A DNA stretch of 5,682 nucleotides from Candidatus Pacebacteria bacterium UBA6188 (GCA_002422765.1 DITI01000015.1:1983-7664); one strand, 5' to 3'. Shown: positions 1 to 5,379, numbered from the stretch's first letter. A program made the numbers and translations. The notes: a model not told the origin generated them from the letters alone.

Positions 1-7
1 TTGCCAT
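1..7 (-). CDS. rpsD: Start of next gene, probably 30S ribosomal protein S4 (partial)
   Basis: Only an ATG at positions 7-5, a GCA codon and one further base are visible, so the protein would begin Met-Ala. The start lies one base after the rpsK stop codon, and an AAAGG motif at 24-20 (inside the end of rpsK) sits 12 bases upstream as a possible, rather distant, ribosome binding site. In bacterial alpha operons rpsK is usually followed by rpsD, whose product normally begins Met-Ala-Arg. The identity rests on this gene order and the first two residues, not on real sequence similarity. Confidence 0.4.
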
Positions 8-8
8 A

Positions 9-398
9 TTAGTGTCTAGCCTTTCTTGGTCTGGTGCCGTTGTGAGGCACTGGAGTGAGGTCGGCAATCATGGAAACTTTAATTCCCTGGGCACGCAACA
101 CTCTGAGGGCGACATCTCGACCAGGGCCTGGGCCCTTGATAAAGACATCCATCTTACTCATACCGTAATTTTTAGCCTTATTAATTGCATTTTCCAAAGC
201 CACAGTGGCTGCGTAAGGAGTAGACTTGCGAGAACCAGAAAAACCAGCCTCACCAGTACTAGACCAACAAAGCACACCGCCTTGCTCATCAGTGATACTT
301 ACCAAAGTGTTATTAAAAGTTGCGCTCACATAAAGTCTGCCGGACGGAACAACGCGACTAACTTTTTTAGCTTGATTTTTCTTGATTTGTTTAGCCAT
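9..398 (-). CDS. rpsK: 30S ribosomal protein S11 (uS11)
   Basis: This 129-residue protein is a platform component of the small subunit that contacts 16S rRNA near the mRNA exit and E site. Its length is normal for the family. Family hallmarks are visible: the N-terminal beta region containing ATFNNTLVSITD (residues 26-37), the GPGPGRD turn (89-95), and the C-terminal PVPHNG loop (116-121), whose Asn-Gly is the site known to form isoaspartate in E. coli S11. The usual cysteine after PHNG is threonine here, and the end is RPRKARH. The basic N-terminus (KQIKKNQAKK) is an expected rRNA-binding tail. The ATG at 398-396 fits the family start. No Shine-Dalgarno motif is visible in the 19 AT-rich bases after rpsM, so translation may be coupled to rpsM. 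The order rpsM-rpsK is the standard alpha-operon order. Confidence 0.97.
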   Translation of the reverse strand: MAKQIKKNQAKKVSRVVPSGRLYVSATFNNTLVSITDEQGGVLCWSSTGEAGFSGSRKSTPYAATVALENAINKAKNYGMSKMDVFIKGPGPGRDVALRVLRAQGIKVSMIADLTPVPHNGTRPRKARH

Positions 399-417
399 AA
401 AAATTATTAAAAACTAT

Positions 418-822
418 TTACTTAGTACTTTTTGCTGCTTCTACTTTAGTGGCTGCTTCTTTACTCAAAGCACCAATGGTTTTCTTGGCACCACGCTTGG
501 TACGAGCATTTGATCTGGTGCGTTGACCTCTCACTGGCAAACCAGCGATGTGGCGCAAACCACGGTAGGCATGAATTCTCTTGAGACGAGAAATGTTGTC
601 GTTAACTTCACGACGTAAATCACCTTCAATCATGATCTGGTCCAAAGCAACTTGAATTCTGTTAACTTCTTCTGAACTTAGCTCATTAGATCTCTTATCT
701 GGATTGATTTTGGTTTTTTTGACAATATCATTGGCCAATTTAGGACCAATACCAAAAATATAACGCAAAGCGTAGGGAATTTTTTTGTTGTCTGGTAAAT
801 CTTGACCTGCGATACGTGGCAT
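418..822 (-). CDS. rpsM: 30S ribosomal protein S13 (uS13)
   Basis: S13 sits in the head of the small subunit, forms intersubunit bridges, and its C-terminal tail reaches towards P-site tRNA. The 134-residue product shows MPRIAG at the start, the YIFGIG helix-hairpin-like segment (residues 21-26), and the strongly conserved C-terminal block YRGLRHIAGLPVRGQRTRSN (86-105) continuing into ARTKRG. After GAKKT the family usually ends within a few residues, whereas here an Ala/Lys/Glu tail (about residues 116-134) extends it. The start is ATG at 822-820, four bases after the rpmJ stop. An AAGGA motif at the end of rpmJ, seven bases upstream, is a good ribosome binding site. Tight packing between rpmJ and rpsK matches the usual rpmJ-rpsM-rpsK order. 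Confidence 0.97.
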   Translation of the reverse strand: MPRIAGQDLPDNKKIPYALRYIFGIGPKLANDIVKKTKINPDKRSNELSSEEVNRIQVALDQIMIEGDLRREVNDNISRLKRIHAYRGLRHIAGLPVRGQRTRSNARTKRGAKKTIGALSKEAATKVEAAKSTK

Positions 823-826
823 AATA

Positions 827-940
827 TTATCCTTGGCGTTGCTTATGTTTGGGATTACTACAAATAACGTAAAGTTTTCCTTTACGCTTCACAAACTTGC
901 AACTGATGCACATTTTCTTTAATGACGCTTTAACTTTCAT
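827..940 (-). CDS. rpmJ: 50S ribosomal protein L36 (bL36), zinc-ribbon form
   Basis: Translating 940 to 827 gives a 37-residue protein beginning [11 protein letters not shown] and ending PKHKQRQG, then TAA. It is a full-length L36, the smallest large-subunit protein, which binds 23S rRNA. The zinc ligands of the C+ form are all present: Cys11, Cys14, Cys27 and His32. That zinc-binding type is usual, while C- paralogues lacking the ligands occur in some genomes. The basic segment between the ligands (KFVKRKGK, residues 15-22) fits rRNA binding. It lies 56 bases after infA and 4 bases before rpsM, the standard position. A ribosome binding site is weak: the nearest GAGG-like motif ends about 14 bases before the ATG. 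Identification is secure despite the size. Confidence 0.96.
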   Translation of the reverse strand: MKVKASLKKMCISCKFVKRKGKLYVICSNPKHKQRQG

Positions 941-996
941 AATAATAACAATAGCCTCGCAATATACCTCATAAAAGCAACTTTTTAAAGAGGTAA
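941..996 (-). other. infA-rpmJ intergenic spacer
   Basis: These 56 bases separate infA from rpmJ. On the minus strand they hold a short CTTTAAAAAG near-palindrome, two GAGG-type motifs (970-967 and 958-955) and a run of TTATT before the rpmJ start. I see no convincing terminator or promoter. A 12-codon reading frame (ATG at 972-970) ends in a TGA that overlaps the rpmJ ATG; it is too short to call as a gene. Confidence 0.4.
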
Positions 997-1320
997 TTAT
1001 ACTTTTTCTTTACTACTTCGGTAGGTTACTTTGCATTTGCCCAAATCATATTTGGAGACGTAGCCTTTGACATAGTCTCCGGGCATGACTCTAATACGAT
1101 AAAGACGCATCTTACCAGCTAAGGTGCCAAGCAGAGTTCTACCAATCATCTGTTCTGCAGTGGCGTCAGTCACCTTAATTCTAAACATCGTGTTGGGCAG
1201 ACAATCTATCACTTCACCAACAATTTCAAAACGATCAGTCTGGCTACCTGCACTTTGCAAGGTAAAATCAACCTGTCGCTTGACTTTAGAACTTCGCTTA
1301 TGATCTTGTACTTTACCCAT
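997..1320 (-). CDS. infA: Translation initiation factor IF-1, enlarged form
   Basis: IF-1 is an OB-fold protein that binds the A site of the 30S subunit during initiation. The core is clear: [16 protein letters not shown] (residues 35-50), [14 protein letters not shown] (69-82) and [11 protein letters not shown] (91-101), each matching conserved IF-1 blocks. The protein has 107 residues where most IF-1 proteins have about 72. The extra length is a basic N-terminal extension of about 30 residues ([14 protein letters not shown] and onward), about seven residues inserted between MFR and GKMR (around ATAEQMIGR, 53-61), and a few residues at the C-terminus. The ATG at 1320-1318 has no clear Shine-Dalgarno motif. 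A TTG at residue 21, about eleven bases after an AGG, would give an 87-residue form and cannot be excluded. It follows adk with no map gene between and has its own candidate promoter. Confidence 0.93.
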   Translation of the reverse strand: MGKVQDHKRSSKVKRQVDFTLQSAGSQTDRFEIVGEVIDCLPNTMFRIKVTDATAEQMIGRTLLGTLAGKMRLYRIRVMPGDYVKGYVSKYDLGKCKVTYRSSKEKV

Positions 1321-1329
1321 ATAAACACT

Positions 1330-1362
1330 TTTTGTGAAGCATAAACTAGAGGCTTCACAAAA
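1330..1362 (-). promoter_or_regulatory. Perfect 11-bp hairpin in the infA leader
   Basis: On the minus strand TTTTGTGAAGC (1362-1352) is followed by an 11-base loop and the exact complement GCTTCACAAAA (1340-1330). The predicted transcription start from the promoter just upstream falls at about 1361, so the hairpin would form at the extreme 5' end of the mRNA and stop nine bases before the infA ATG. No T-run follows it on the minus strand and none of use on the plus strand, so it is not a standard intrinsic terminator. Its position suggests mRNA 5'-end protection or control of infA translation; that role is inference. Confidence 0.6.
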
Positions 1363-1367
1363 GAAGT

Positions 1368-1396
1368 ATTATACCAGATTTGTAAAAAATCAGCAA
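1368..1396 (-). promoter_or_regulatory. Candidate sigma-70-type extended -10 promoter for infA
   Basis: On the minus strand TTGCTG (1396-1391) and a perfect TATAAT (1373-1368) are separated by exactly 17 bases, and the -10 is preceded by TGG, giving an extended -10 (TGnTATAAT). The -35 matches the consensus TTGACA at three of six positions, which an extended -10 can compensate. It lies between adk and infA, so it could drive infA, rpmJ, rpsM, rpsK and later genes separately from the spc part. Confidence 0.65.
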
Positions 1397-1415
1397 TAAG
1401 GCTTGATTCAAAAGC

Positions 1416-1976
1416 TTAATTTTTGGCTTCAATCTCGTCGATTTTCTCGATAATCTGCTCAAAAACCTCCTCAACACTCTTTTCACCGTCAACTACTGCC
1501 AAATGCTTGCGCTCGGCGTAGTAATCTAAAACTTTAGAGGTTTTTTCGTGAAAAAGGTCGATTCTCTTGCGAATAGCTTGCAAAGTCTCATCTTCACGAT
1601 CACTCACTCTACCAGAAATTCTCCACAAAGCTTCTTTGTCAGACACATCAATTAAAATAGTAATTTCTTTACCATTAGTAAATTTTTGAAAAGCTTCAGC
1701 TTGAGGTACGGTGCGAGGGAAGCCATCTAGAATAAAGCCTGCCTCATACTCTGGTTTCTGTAGATATTCCATCACAATGTCGACAGTCTTATCATCTGGA
1801 ATCAAGTAACCAGCATTTAAAGTTTCTTTCAAAAAGCGTCCTAACGGAGTTTTTTCCTTAGCCATCTCACGAAAAACGTGGCCAGAAGACAAGTAGGGAA
1901 TATTAAATTTCTTGGAAAGAAGATTGCCTTGAGTGGACTTACCTGCTCCTTGAATACCTACTAAGACTAATTGCAT
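1416..1976 (-). CDS. adk: Adenylate kinase, short-LID form
   Basis: This cytosolic enzyme catalyses ATP + AMP to 2 ADP. The 186-residue protein shows the P-loop GIQGAGKST (residues 7-15, Lys13), the NMP-binding segment SSGHVFR (30-36, Arg36), the DGFPRT motif (84-89, Arg88), and the arginines WRISGR (Arg119, Arg123) and IRKR (Arg136, Arg138). The usual roughly 40-residue LID between GR and the RKR helix is reduced to about VSDRED, with no zinc cysteines, making this a short form. Two positions are unusual: the P-loop reads GIQGAGKST where GxPGxGKGT is typical, and His33 replaces the usual Asp in the TGD/SGD motif. An AAAGG motif four bases before the ATG supports the start. It follows secY by 30 bases, a common arrangement. 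Another NMP kinase specificity is possible but less likely in this context. Confidence 0.93.
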   Translation of the reverse strand: MQLVLVGIQGAGKSTQGNLLSKKFNIPYLSSGHVFREMAKEKTPLGRFLKETLNAGYLIPDDKTVDIVMEYLQKPEYEAGFILDGFPRTVPQAEAFQKFTNGKEITILIDVSDKEALWRISGRVSDREDETLQAIRKRIDLFHEKTSKVLDYYAERKHLAVVDGEKSVEEVFEQIIEKIDEIEAKN

Positions 1977-2006
1977 GCTGCCTTTCTGCTAATTAATTTT
2001 TTTGAT

Positions 2007-3293
2007 TTAGGAGTATTTTTCATAGTTTTCACTCAGCAGTTGTGAGTTGATTTGTTTGGAAGTATCCAAAATCACTGAGACGACAATTAAAATACTGGTT
2101 CCACCTACTGCCAAAGACTGAATGCCAGTCATAATTTGCGCTATAGAGGGTAAAACAGCAATACTAGCCAAGAAAATGGCTCCAGCAAAAGTAATTCTCG
2201 TCACCACGAACTCTAAAAATTTTCTGGTGGCGCTACCAGGTCTAATGCCGGGCACAAAAGCTCCGCTTTTTTTCAGCTCATCAGAAATATCGGCAGCATT
2301 AAAGAAAATAATGGCAGAGAAATAACTGAAGGCAAAAACCAAGACGAAGTAAGTAATGAGATAAACTAAAGAAGTTGGTGAGAAATGAATAATAATTTTT
2401 TCTCCCAAACTGATCAGGCTAGGGTTGGGAGCCAAAAGCAAAAGTCTACCTACGAAAGAAGGCAGCATCATGAGTGAAATAGCAAAAATAATAGGCATAA
2501 CTCCTGCCACATTAACCTTGATTGGCAAATGAGTTTGTTGGCCACCATATTGTCTACCGCCTCTAATTCTCTTGGCGTATTGGATAGGAATTTTGCGCAA
2601 AGCTTCGTTCATAAAAACCACTGTCCAAATTACTCCCAAGAGTAAAGCTACAATTAACAGTAGAGAGCTAAGCTCAATGGTGTCAGCAAAAACAAATAAG
2701 GAAGCAGCTCCAGAAGGAATTTGACTGATAATACCAGCCAAAAGAATCATCGAGATGCCATTGCCAATACCTCGCTCATTAATCAATTCACCAAGCCACA
2801 TCATTATCATGGCTCCAGCCACTAAAGTAGCGACCACCACCACGGTGTTAGAAAAACCAGATGCTACTAGTAAATTTTGTGAGTTGAGTAAAGCCAAAAC
2901 AGAGATGGCCTGCACAATAGCAATCGGCACAGAAGCCAAACGCATGTATTGATTAAGTTTGGCACGACTCGCTTCACCTTCTTTTTGCATTTCTTTGATT
3001 TTGGGAAAAACCATGCCCAACAATTGCATGATGATAGAGGCAGTAATGTAAGGACTAATACCTACAGCCACTATAGAAAAGTTGGCCAGAGTACCACCAG
3101 AAAAAATGTTCAAGAAATTAAGAAATTGATTGGAATCAAAAATATATTTGAGTTGATCGAGATCAACTGCTGGCACTGGAATGTGAGCCAAGACTCTAGT
3201 CAGAGCAAAAATTGCTAGGGTAAATAAGAGCTTGCTTTTAAGCTTTGGGTTGGCAAAAATCGCTTGAATTTTATTTAAAAAGTTTTCTATCAC
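2007..3293 (-). CDS. secY: Protein translocase subunit SecY
   Basis: SecY is the membrane channel through which SecA or ribosomes move secretory and membrane proteins; it works with SecE and usually SecG. The 428 residues are close to the usual 420-445. About ten hydrophobic spans are visible, at roughly 20-40, 70-92, 117-137, 150-170, 178-203, 208-228, 260-285, 308-332, 362-383 and 392-408. Conserved segments include AHIPVPAVD (36-44), the plug region FSGGTLANFSIVAVGISPYI (64-83), ELINERGIGNGIS (169-181), the cytosolic loop FNAADISDELKKSGAFVPGI (331-350) followed by RPG with the SecA/ribosome-contacting Arg351, and GGTSILIVV (397-405) in the last span. The start is GTG (3293-3291) with no clear Shine-Dalgarno motif; this N-terminus aligns well with the family, and no nearby ATG fits. 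It sits 62 bases after rplO, in the standard place. Confidence 0.97.
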   Translation of the reverse strand: MIENFLNKIQAIFANPKLKSKLLFTLAIFALTRVLAHIPVPAVDLDQLKYIFDSNQFLNFLNIFSGGTLANFSIVAVGISPYITASIIMQLLGMVFPKIKEMQKEGEASRAKLNQYMRLASVPIAIVQAISVLALLNSQNLLVASGFSNTVVVVATLVAGAMIMMWLGELINERGIGNGISMILLAGIISQIPSGAASLFVFADTIELSSLLLIVALLLGVIWTVVFMNEALRKIPIQYAKRIRGGRQYGGQQTHLPIKVNVAGVMPIIFAISLMMLPSFVGRLLLLAPNPSLISLGEKIIIHFSPTSLVYLITYFVLVFAFSYFSAIIFFNAADISDELKKSGAFVPGIRPGSATRKFLEFVVTRITFAGAIFLASIAVLPSIAQIMTGIQSLAVGGTSILIVVSVILDTSKQINSQLLSENYEKYS

Positions 3294-3316
3294 TTTTGTT
3301 AAGCTCGAAGAAGAAG

Positions 3317-3346
3317 ATTGTAAGCCAAAAAACCAGTAAAAAGCAA
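3317..3346 (-). promoter_or_regulatory. Possible promoter ahead of secY
   Basis: On the minus strand TTGCTT (3346-3341) and TACAAT (3322-3317) are 18 bases apart. The -10 matches the consensus at five of six positions and the -35 at three of six. It would start transcription near 3310 and leave a leader of under 20 bases before the secY GTG. It overlaps the hairpin described at 3327-3351, and in AT-rich DNA such matches arise by chance, so support is modest. Confidence 0.3.
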
Positions 3347-3351
3347 GCTGG
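3327..3351 (-). terminator. Weak terminator-like hairpin after rplO
   Basis: Immediately after the rplO stop codon, the minus strand has CCAG (3351-3348), an 11-base loop and CTGG (3336-3333) followed by six T residues (3332-3327). The A-run that includes the stop codon can pair with the T-run beyond one T:T mismatch. The GC stem is only four base pairs, so at most this is a leaky attenuator between the ribosomal genes and secY. Confidence 0.3.
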
Positions 3352-3355
3352 ATTT

Positions 3356-3796
3356 TTAGTCTTCGATTCGACCACCAAGAGCTTCAATTTCTTTTTTGGC
3401 AGCTGCTGAAACAACAATGCCTTTTAAATTGACTTTTTTGCTGAGTTTGCCCTTGCAAATAACCTTGGCTTTCTTAAATCTCTTATCAATGATTTTGTTT
3501 AATTTGAGTGAATCAATAGTGATGTCACTTAACTCAATTTTATTCAAATCATTAAAGGTCAACTCAGCAGTGGTTTGTAGACTCTTAAAGCGTCCCTTAC
3601 CACGCCACATAGGAATTCTTTTGGAAAGAGGTAGAGCACCACCTTCAAACCAAAGAGGAACCTTAGAACCAGTGCGAGAACCTTGGCCTTTTTGACCTCT
3701 AGAGGAAGTGTGTCCACCTTTACCAGAACCATAGCCACGACCCAATCTCTTGGCTGACTTGGCGGTAATTTTGATAATTGAACTTAAAATCGACAT
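3356..3796 (-). CDS. rplO: 50S ribosomal protein L15 (uL15)
   Basis: L15 is a large-subunit assembly protein whose long basic N-terminal extension threads through 23S rRNA. The 146-residue product has the glycine-rich motif GRGYGSGKGGHTSSRGQKGQ (residues 19-38), the FEGGALPLSKRIP block (50-62) matching the family FEGGQMPLxRRLP, and a globular C-terminal half with VVSAAAKKEIEALGG (128-142). The form of the glycine motif, with GKGGHT in place of GLGKTAGRGHKG-type sequences, resembles candidate-phyla-radiation L15 proteins as I remember them. The ATG at 3796-3794 is preceded by AAGGA overlapping the rpsE stop, six bases upstream, a good ribosome binding site. Only nine bases separate it from rpsE, which leaves no room for rpmD (L30), normally found between these genes. 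Confidence 0.96.
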   Translation of the reverse strand: MSILSSIIKITAKSAKRLGRGYGSGKGGHTSSRGQKGQGSRTGSKVPLWFEGGALPLSKRIPMWRGKGRFKSLQTTAELTFNDLNKIELSDITIDSLKLNKIIDKRFKKAKVICKGKLSKKVNLKGIVVSAAAKKEIEALGGRIED

Positions 3797-3805
3797 GGTT
3801 AATCC

Positions 3806-4450
3806 TTATTTACTAGCTGCTTTCTTTACAGCTGGTTTCTTGGAGACTGGCTTCTTAACGATCTCTTTTTTGGCGAGAGCTTCGCTTTTACTGGCAGCTT
3901 CACTAGCTTTCTTTTGCAATTCTTCAACTTTTTTCTTCTCTTCTTCTTCAATGTCAGAAATAGAGCGCAACTTAATACCCTTTAGCTCAACGATTTTGGA
4001 AATTTGCTTTAAAGCCTCAAAGGTAGCGTAAACACTAGAAGCTTGATTATCACTACCCATAATTTTACAGGTGATGTCTCTCACTCCGGCAGCTTCGACT
4101 ACGGCTCTGACTGGACCACCAGCGATGACTCCAGTTCCTTTAGAGGAAGGTTTCATCATTACTTTGCCAGCACCTTTTTTGACAGTTAAAGCAAAAGGAA
4201 TAGTGGTGCCATCGAGAGGCACACTGATCATTTTCTTTTTAGCTTTTTTAACGCTTTTTTTGATGGCAGATAAAACGTCTGGAGCTTTACCAAGTCCAAC
4301 ACCAACTTTACCTTTTTTATCACCTACCACCATCAACACTGAAAAACCAGCTTTATTGCCACCCTTGGTTTTTTTGGATACTCTAGAAATTTGAATGACT
4401 TTCTCTTCAAATTCTTTAGCTTCTGGTTTGCCGAAATTATCTCTTGCCAT
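3806..4450 (-). CDS. rpsE: 30S ribosomal protein S5 (uS5) with long C-terminal tail
   Basis: S5 lies at the mRNA entry side of the small subunit and contributes to decoding accuracy. The double-stranded-RNA-binding-like N-terminal domain shows VIQISRVSKKTKGGNKAGFS (residues 18-37), VVGDKKGKVGVGLGKAPDV (41-59) and AIKKSVKKAKK (62-72). The C-terminal domain shows GAGKVMMKPSSKGTGVIAGG (93-112) with PVRAVVEAAGVRD after it, and GSDN (132-135). S5 usually ends near residue 165. Here about 49 extra residues follow: an acidic-basic, probably helical stretch EEEEKKKVEELQKKASEAAS (168-187), then a lysine/proline/alanine tail with KKPVSKKPAVKK (199-210). The ATG at 4450-4448 is three bases after rplR; the nearest Shine-Dalgarno-like AAGGTGG is unusually far (about 16 bases), so coupling to rplR translation is likely. 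Confidence 0.96.
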   Translation of the reverse strand: MARDNFGKPEAKEFEEKVIQISRVSKKTKGGNKAGFSVLMVVGDKKGKVGVGLGKAPDVLSAIKKSVKKAKKKMISVPLDGTTIPFALTVKKGAGKVMMKPSSKGTGVIAGGPVRAVVEAAGVRDITCKIMGSDNQASSVYATFEALKQISKIVELKGIKLRSISDIEEEEKKKVEELQKKASEAASKSEALAKKEIVKKPVSKKPAVKKAASK

Positions 4451-4453
4451 ATT

Positions 4454-4813
4454 TTATAGTTGAATTCCACCTTCACGGAGAGCTTCGGCGACAGCCTTAA
4501 TTCTACCGTGATATTTATAATAAGAACGATCAAAAACCAAACTAGTGATTTTTTTCTCTTTCAAGAGCTCTAATAAGTTTTTGCTAACTAACAAAGCTCG
4601 TTCAGTTTTGGTGCCTTTGAGCTTTTTACTCTTGCCTAAGTCACTAGCGCTAGCTAAAGTCTTACCAAGAGAGTCATCAACCACTTGCAGGGAGATGTGC
4701 TCATTGGAACGAAAAACAGTCAAACGAGGACGAAGACTAGTGCCAACAATTTTGGCTCTAATGCGCTGTTGTCTCTTCAATCTGTTTTTTCTTAGTAATT
4801 TAGTGTCTGACAT
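4454..4813 (-). CDS. rplR: 50S ribosomal protein L18 (uL18)
   Basis: L18 binds 5S rRNA and, with L5, anchors it in the central protuberance of the large subunit. The 119-residue length is typical. A basic N-terminal arm (RKNRLKRQQRIRAKI, residues 8-22) is followed by GTSLRPRLTVFRSNEHISLQ (24-43), VVDDSLGKTLASAS (44-57) and the C-terminal signature VFDRSYYKYHGRIKAVAEAL (93-112) and REGG (113-116), all close to family consensus. The ATG at 4813-4811 has an AGGA motif five bases upstream, in the 11-base gap after rplF. Gene order rplF-rplR-rpsE is the standard spc arrangement. Confidence 0.97.
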   Translation of the reverse strand: MSDTKLLRKNRLKRQQRIRAKIVGTSLRPRLTVFRSNEHISLQVVDDSLGKTLASASDLGKSKKLKGTKTERALLVSKNLLELLKEKKITSLVFDRSYYKYHGRIKAVAEALREGGIQL

Positions 4814-4824
4814 GTTGTTCCTAA

Positions 4825-5364
4825 TTATTTAGCCGCTGCTTTACCAGGCTTTTTCTTGACTACTTCATCAATGTAACGAATACCTTTGCCCAAATAGGGT
4901 TCAGGTGGTCTCAAACCTCTGATATCAGCTGCTACTTGACCAACCAATTGCTTATCAATTCCCTCGACATGAACTACATCGTTACCCTCAACCTTAAAAG
5001 TCACTCCGGTGACTGGTTTTACTTCTACCATGTGAGAAAAACCTAGAGTCATGGATAAACCAGCTCCCTTGGCAGTTACTCTATAACCAGTTCCAATTAG
5101 CTTTAAGGTTTTCTTGTAAGCATTGGCCACACCTTCAATGTTGTTAGCAATTAGGCTTCTCATTAAACCATGATTGGCCTTAGTTTGCTTTTCTTCATTT
5201 TTGCGAGACAAGGAAAGCTGATCGCCCTCAATCTTGATTTCGATGTTGGGTAAAATGTTTAATTTAAGCTCACCTTTAGAACCCTTGGTCACTAACTGTC
5301 CTTCCACTACAGAAACAGTAACTTGACTTGGGATGCTGATGATTTTTTTACCAATTTTTGACAT
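4825..5364 (-). CDS. rplF: 50S ribosomal protein L6 (uL6)
   Basis: L6 is a two-domain large-subunit protein near the GTPase-associated centre and the sarcin-ricin loop. The 179 residues match the usual length. The start MSKIGKKIISIP, the domain-linking HGLMRSLIANNIEGV (residues 65-79), the KLIGTGYRV (88-96) and LGFSHMVEV (107-115) strands, and the highly conserved GIDKQLVGQVAADIRGLRPP (135-154) followed by EPYLGKGIRY are all visible. The basic C-terminus KKKPGKAAAK is slightly alanine-rich. The ATG at 5364-5362 lies 15 bases after rpsH with only a weak AAAGA-like sequence before it, so initiation may depend on ribosomes finishing rpsH. Nothing essential appears missing. Confidence 0.97.
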   Translation of the reverse strand: MSKIGKKIISIPSQVTVSVVEGQLVTKGSKGELKLNILPNIEIKIEGDQLSLSRKNEEKQTKANHGLMRSLIANNIEGVANAYKKTLKLIGTGYRVTAKGAGLSMTLGFSHMVEVKPVTGVTFKVEGNDVVHVEGIDKQLVGQVAADIRGLRPPEPYLGKGIRYIDEVVKKKPGKAAAK

Positions 5365-5379
5365 ATCTTTTTAGATGCT

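Noticed and set aside
12..410. 132-residue plus-strand open frame opposite rpsK
   Set aside because: It is the antisense shadow of the well-conserved rpsK and resembles no family I know.
1391..1418. Possible intrinsic terminator right after adk (TAAG...CTTA pairing, then a T-run)
   Set aside because: The stem has only about four good pairs with an internal mismatch, and the T-run is displaced by several bases; the same bases are better explained as part of the infA promoter.
2122..3218. Plus-strand open frames opposite secY (2122-2325, 2755-2952, 2949-3218)
   Set aside because: Antisense shadows of secY, without a plausible start context or family resemblance.
3396..4394. Several plus-strand open frames opposite rplO and rpsE (3396-3695, 3750-4031, 4071-4394)
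   Set aside because: They lie opposite strongly conserved ribosomal genes; their Leu/Phe/Ser/Ala-rich composition is what antisense of Lys/Ala-rich coding sequence gives.
4333..4533. 66-residue minus-strand frame spanning the rplR-rpsE junction
   Set aside because: It overlaps two secure genes in another frame and has no recognisable content.
4545..4832. 95-residue plus-strand frame opposite rplR
   Set aside because: Shadow of rplR.
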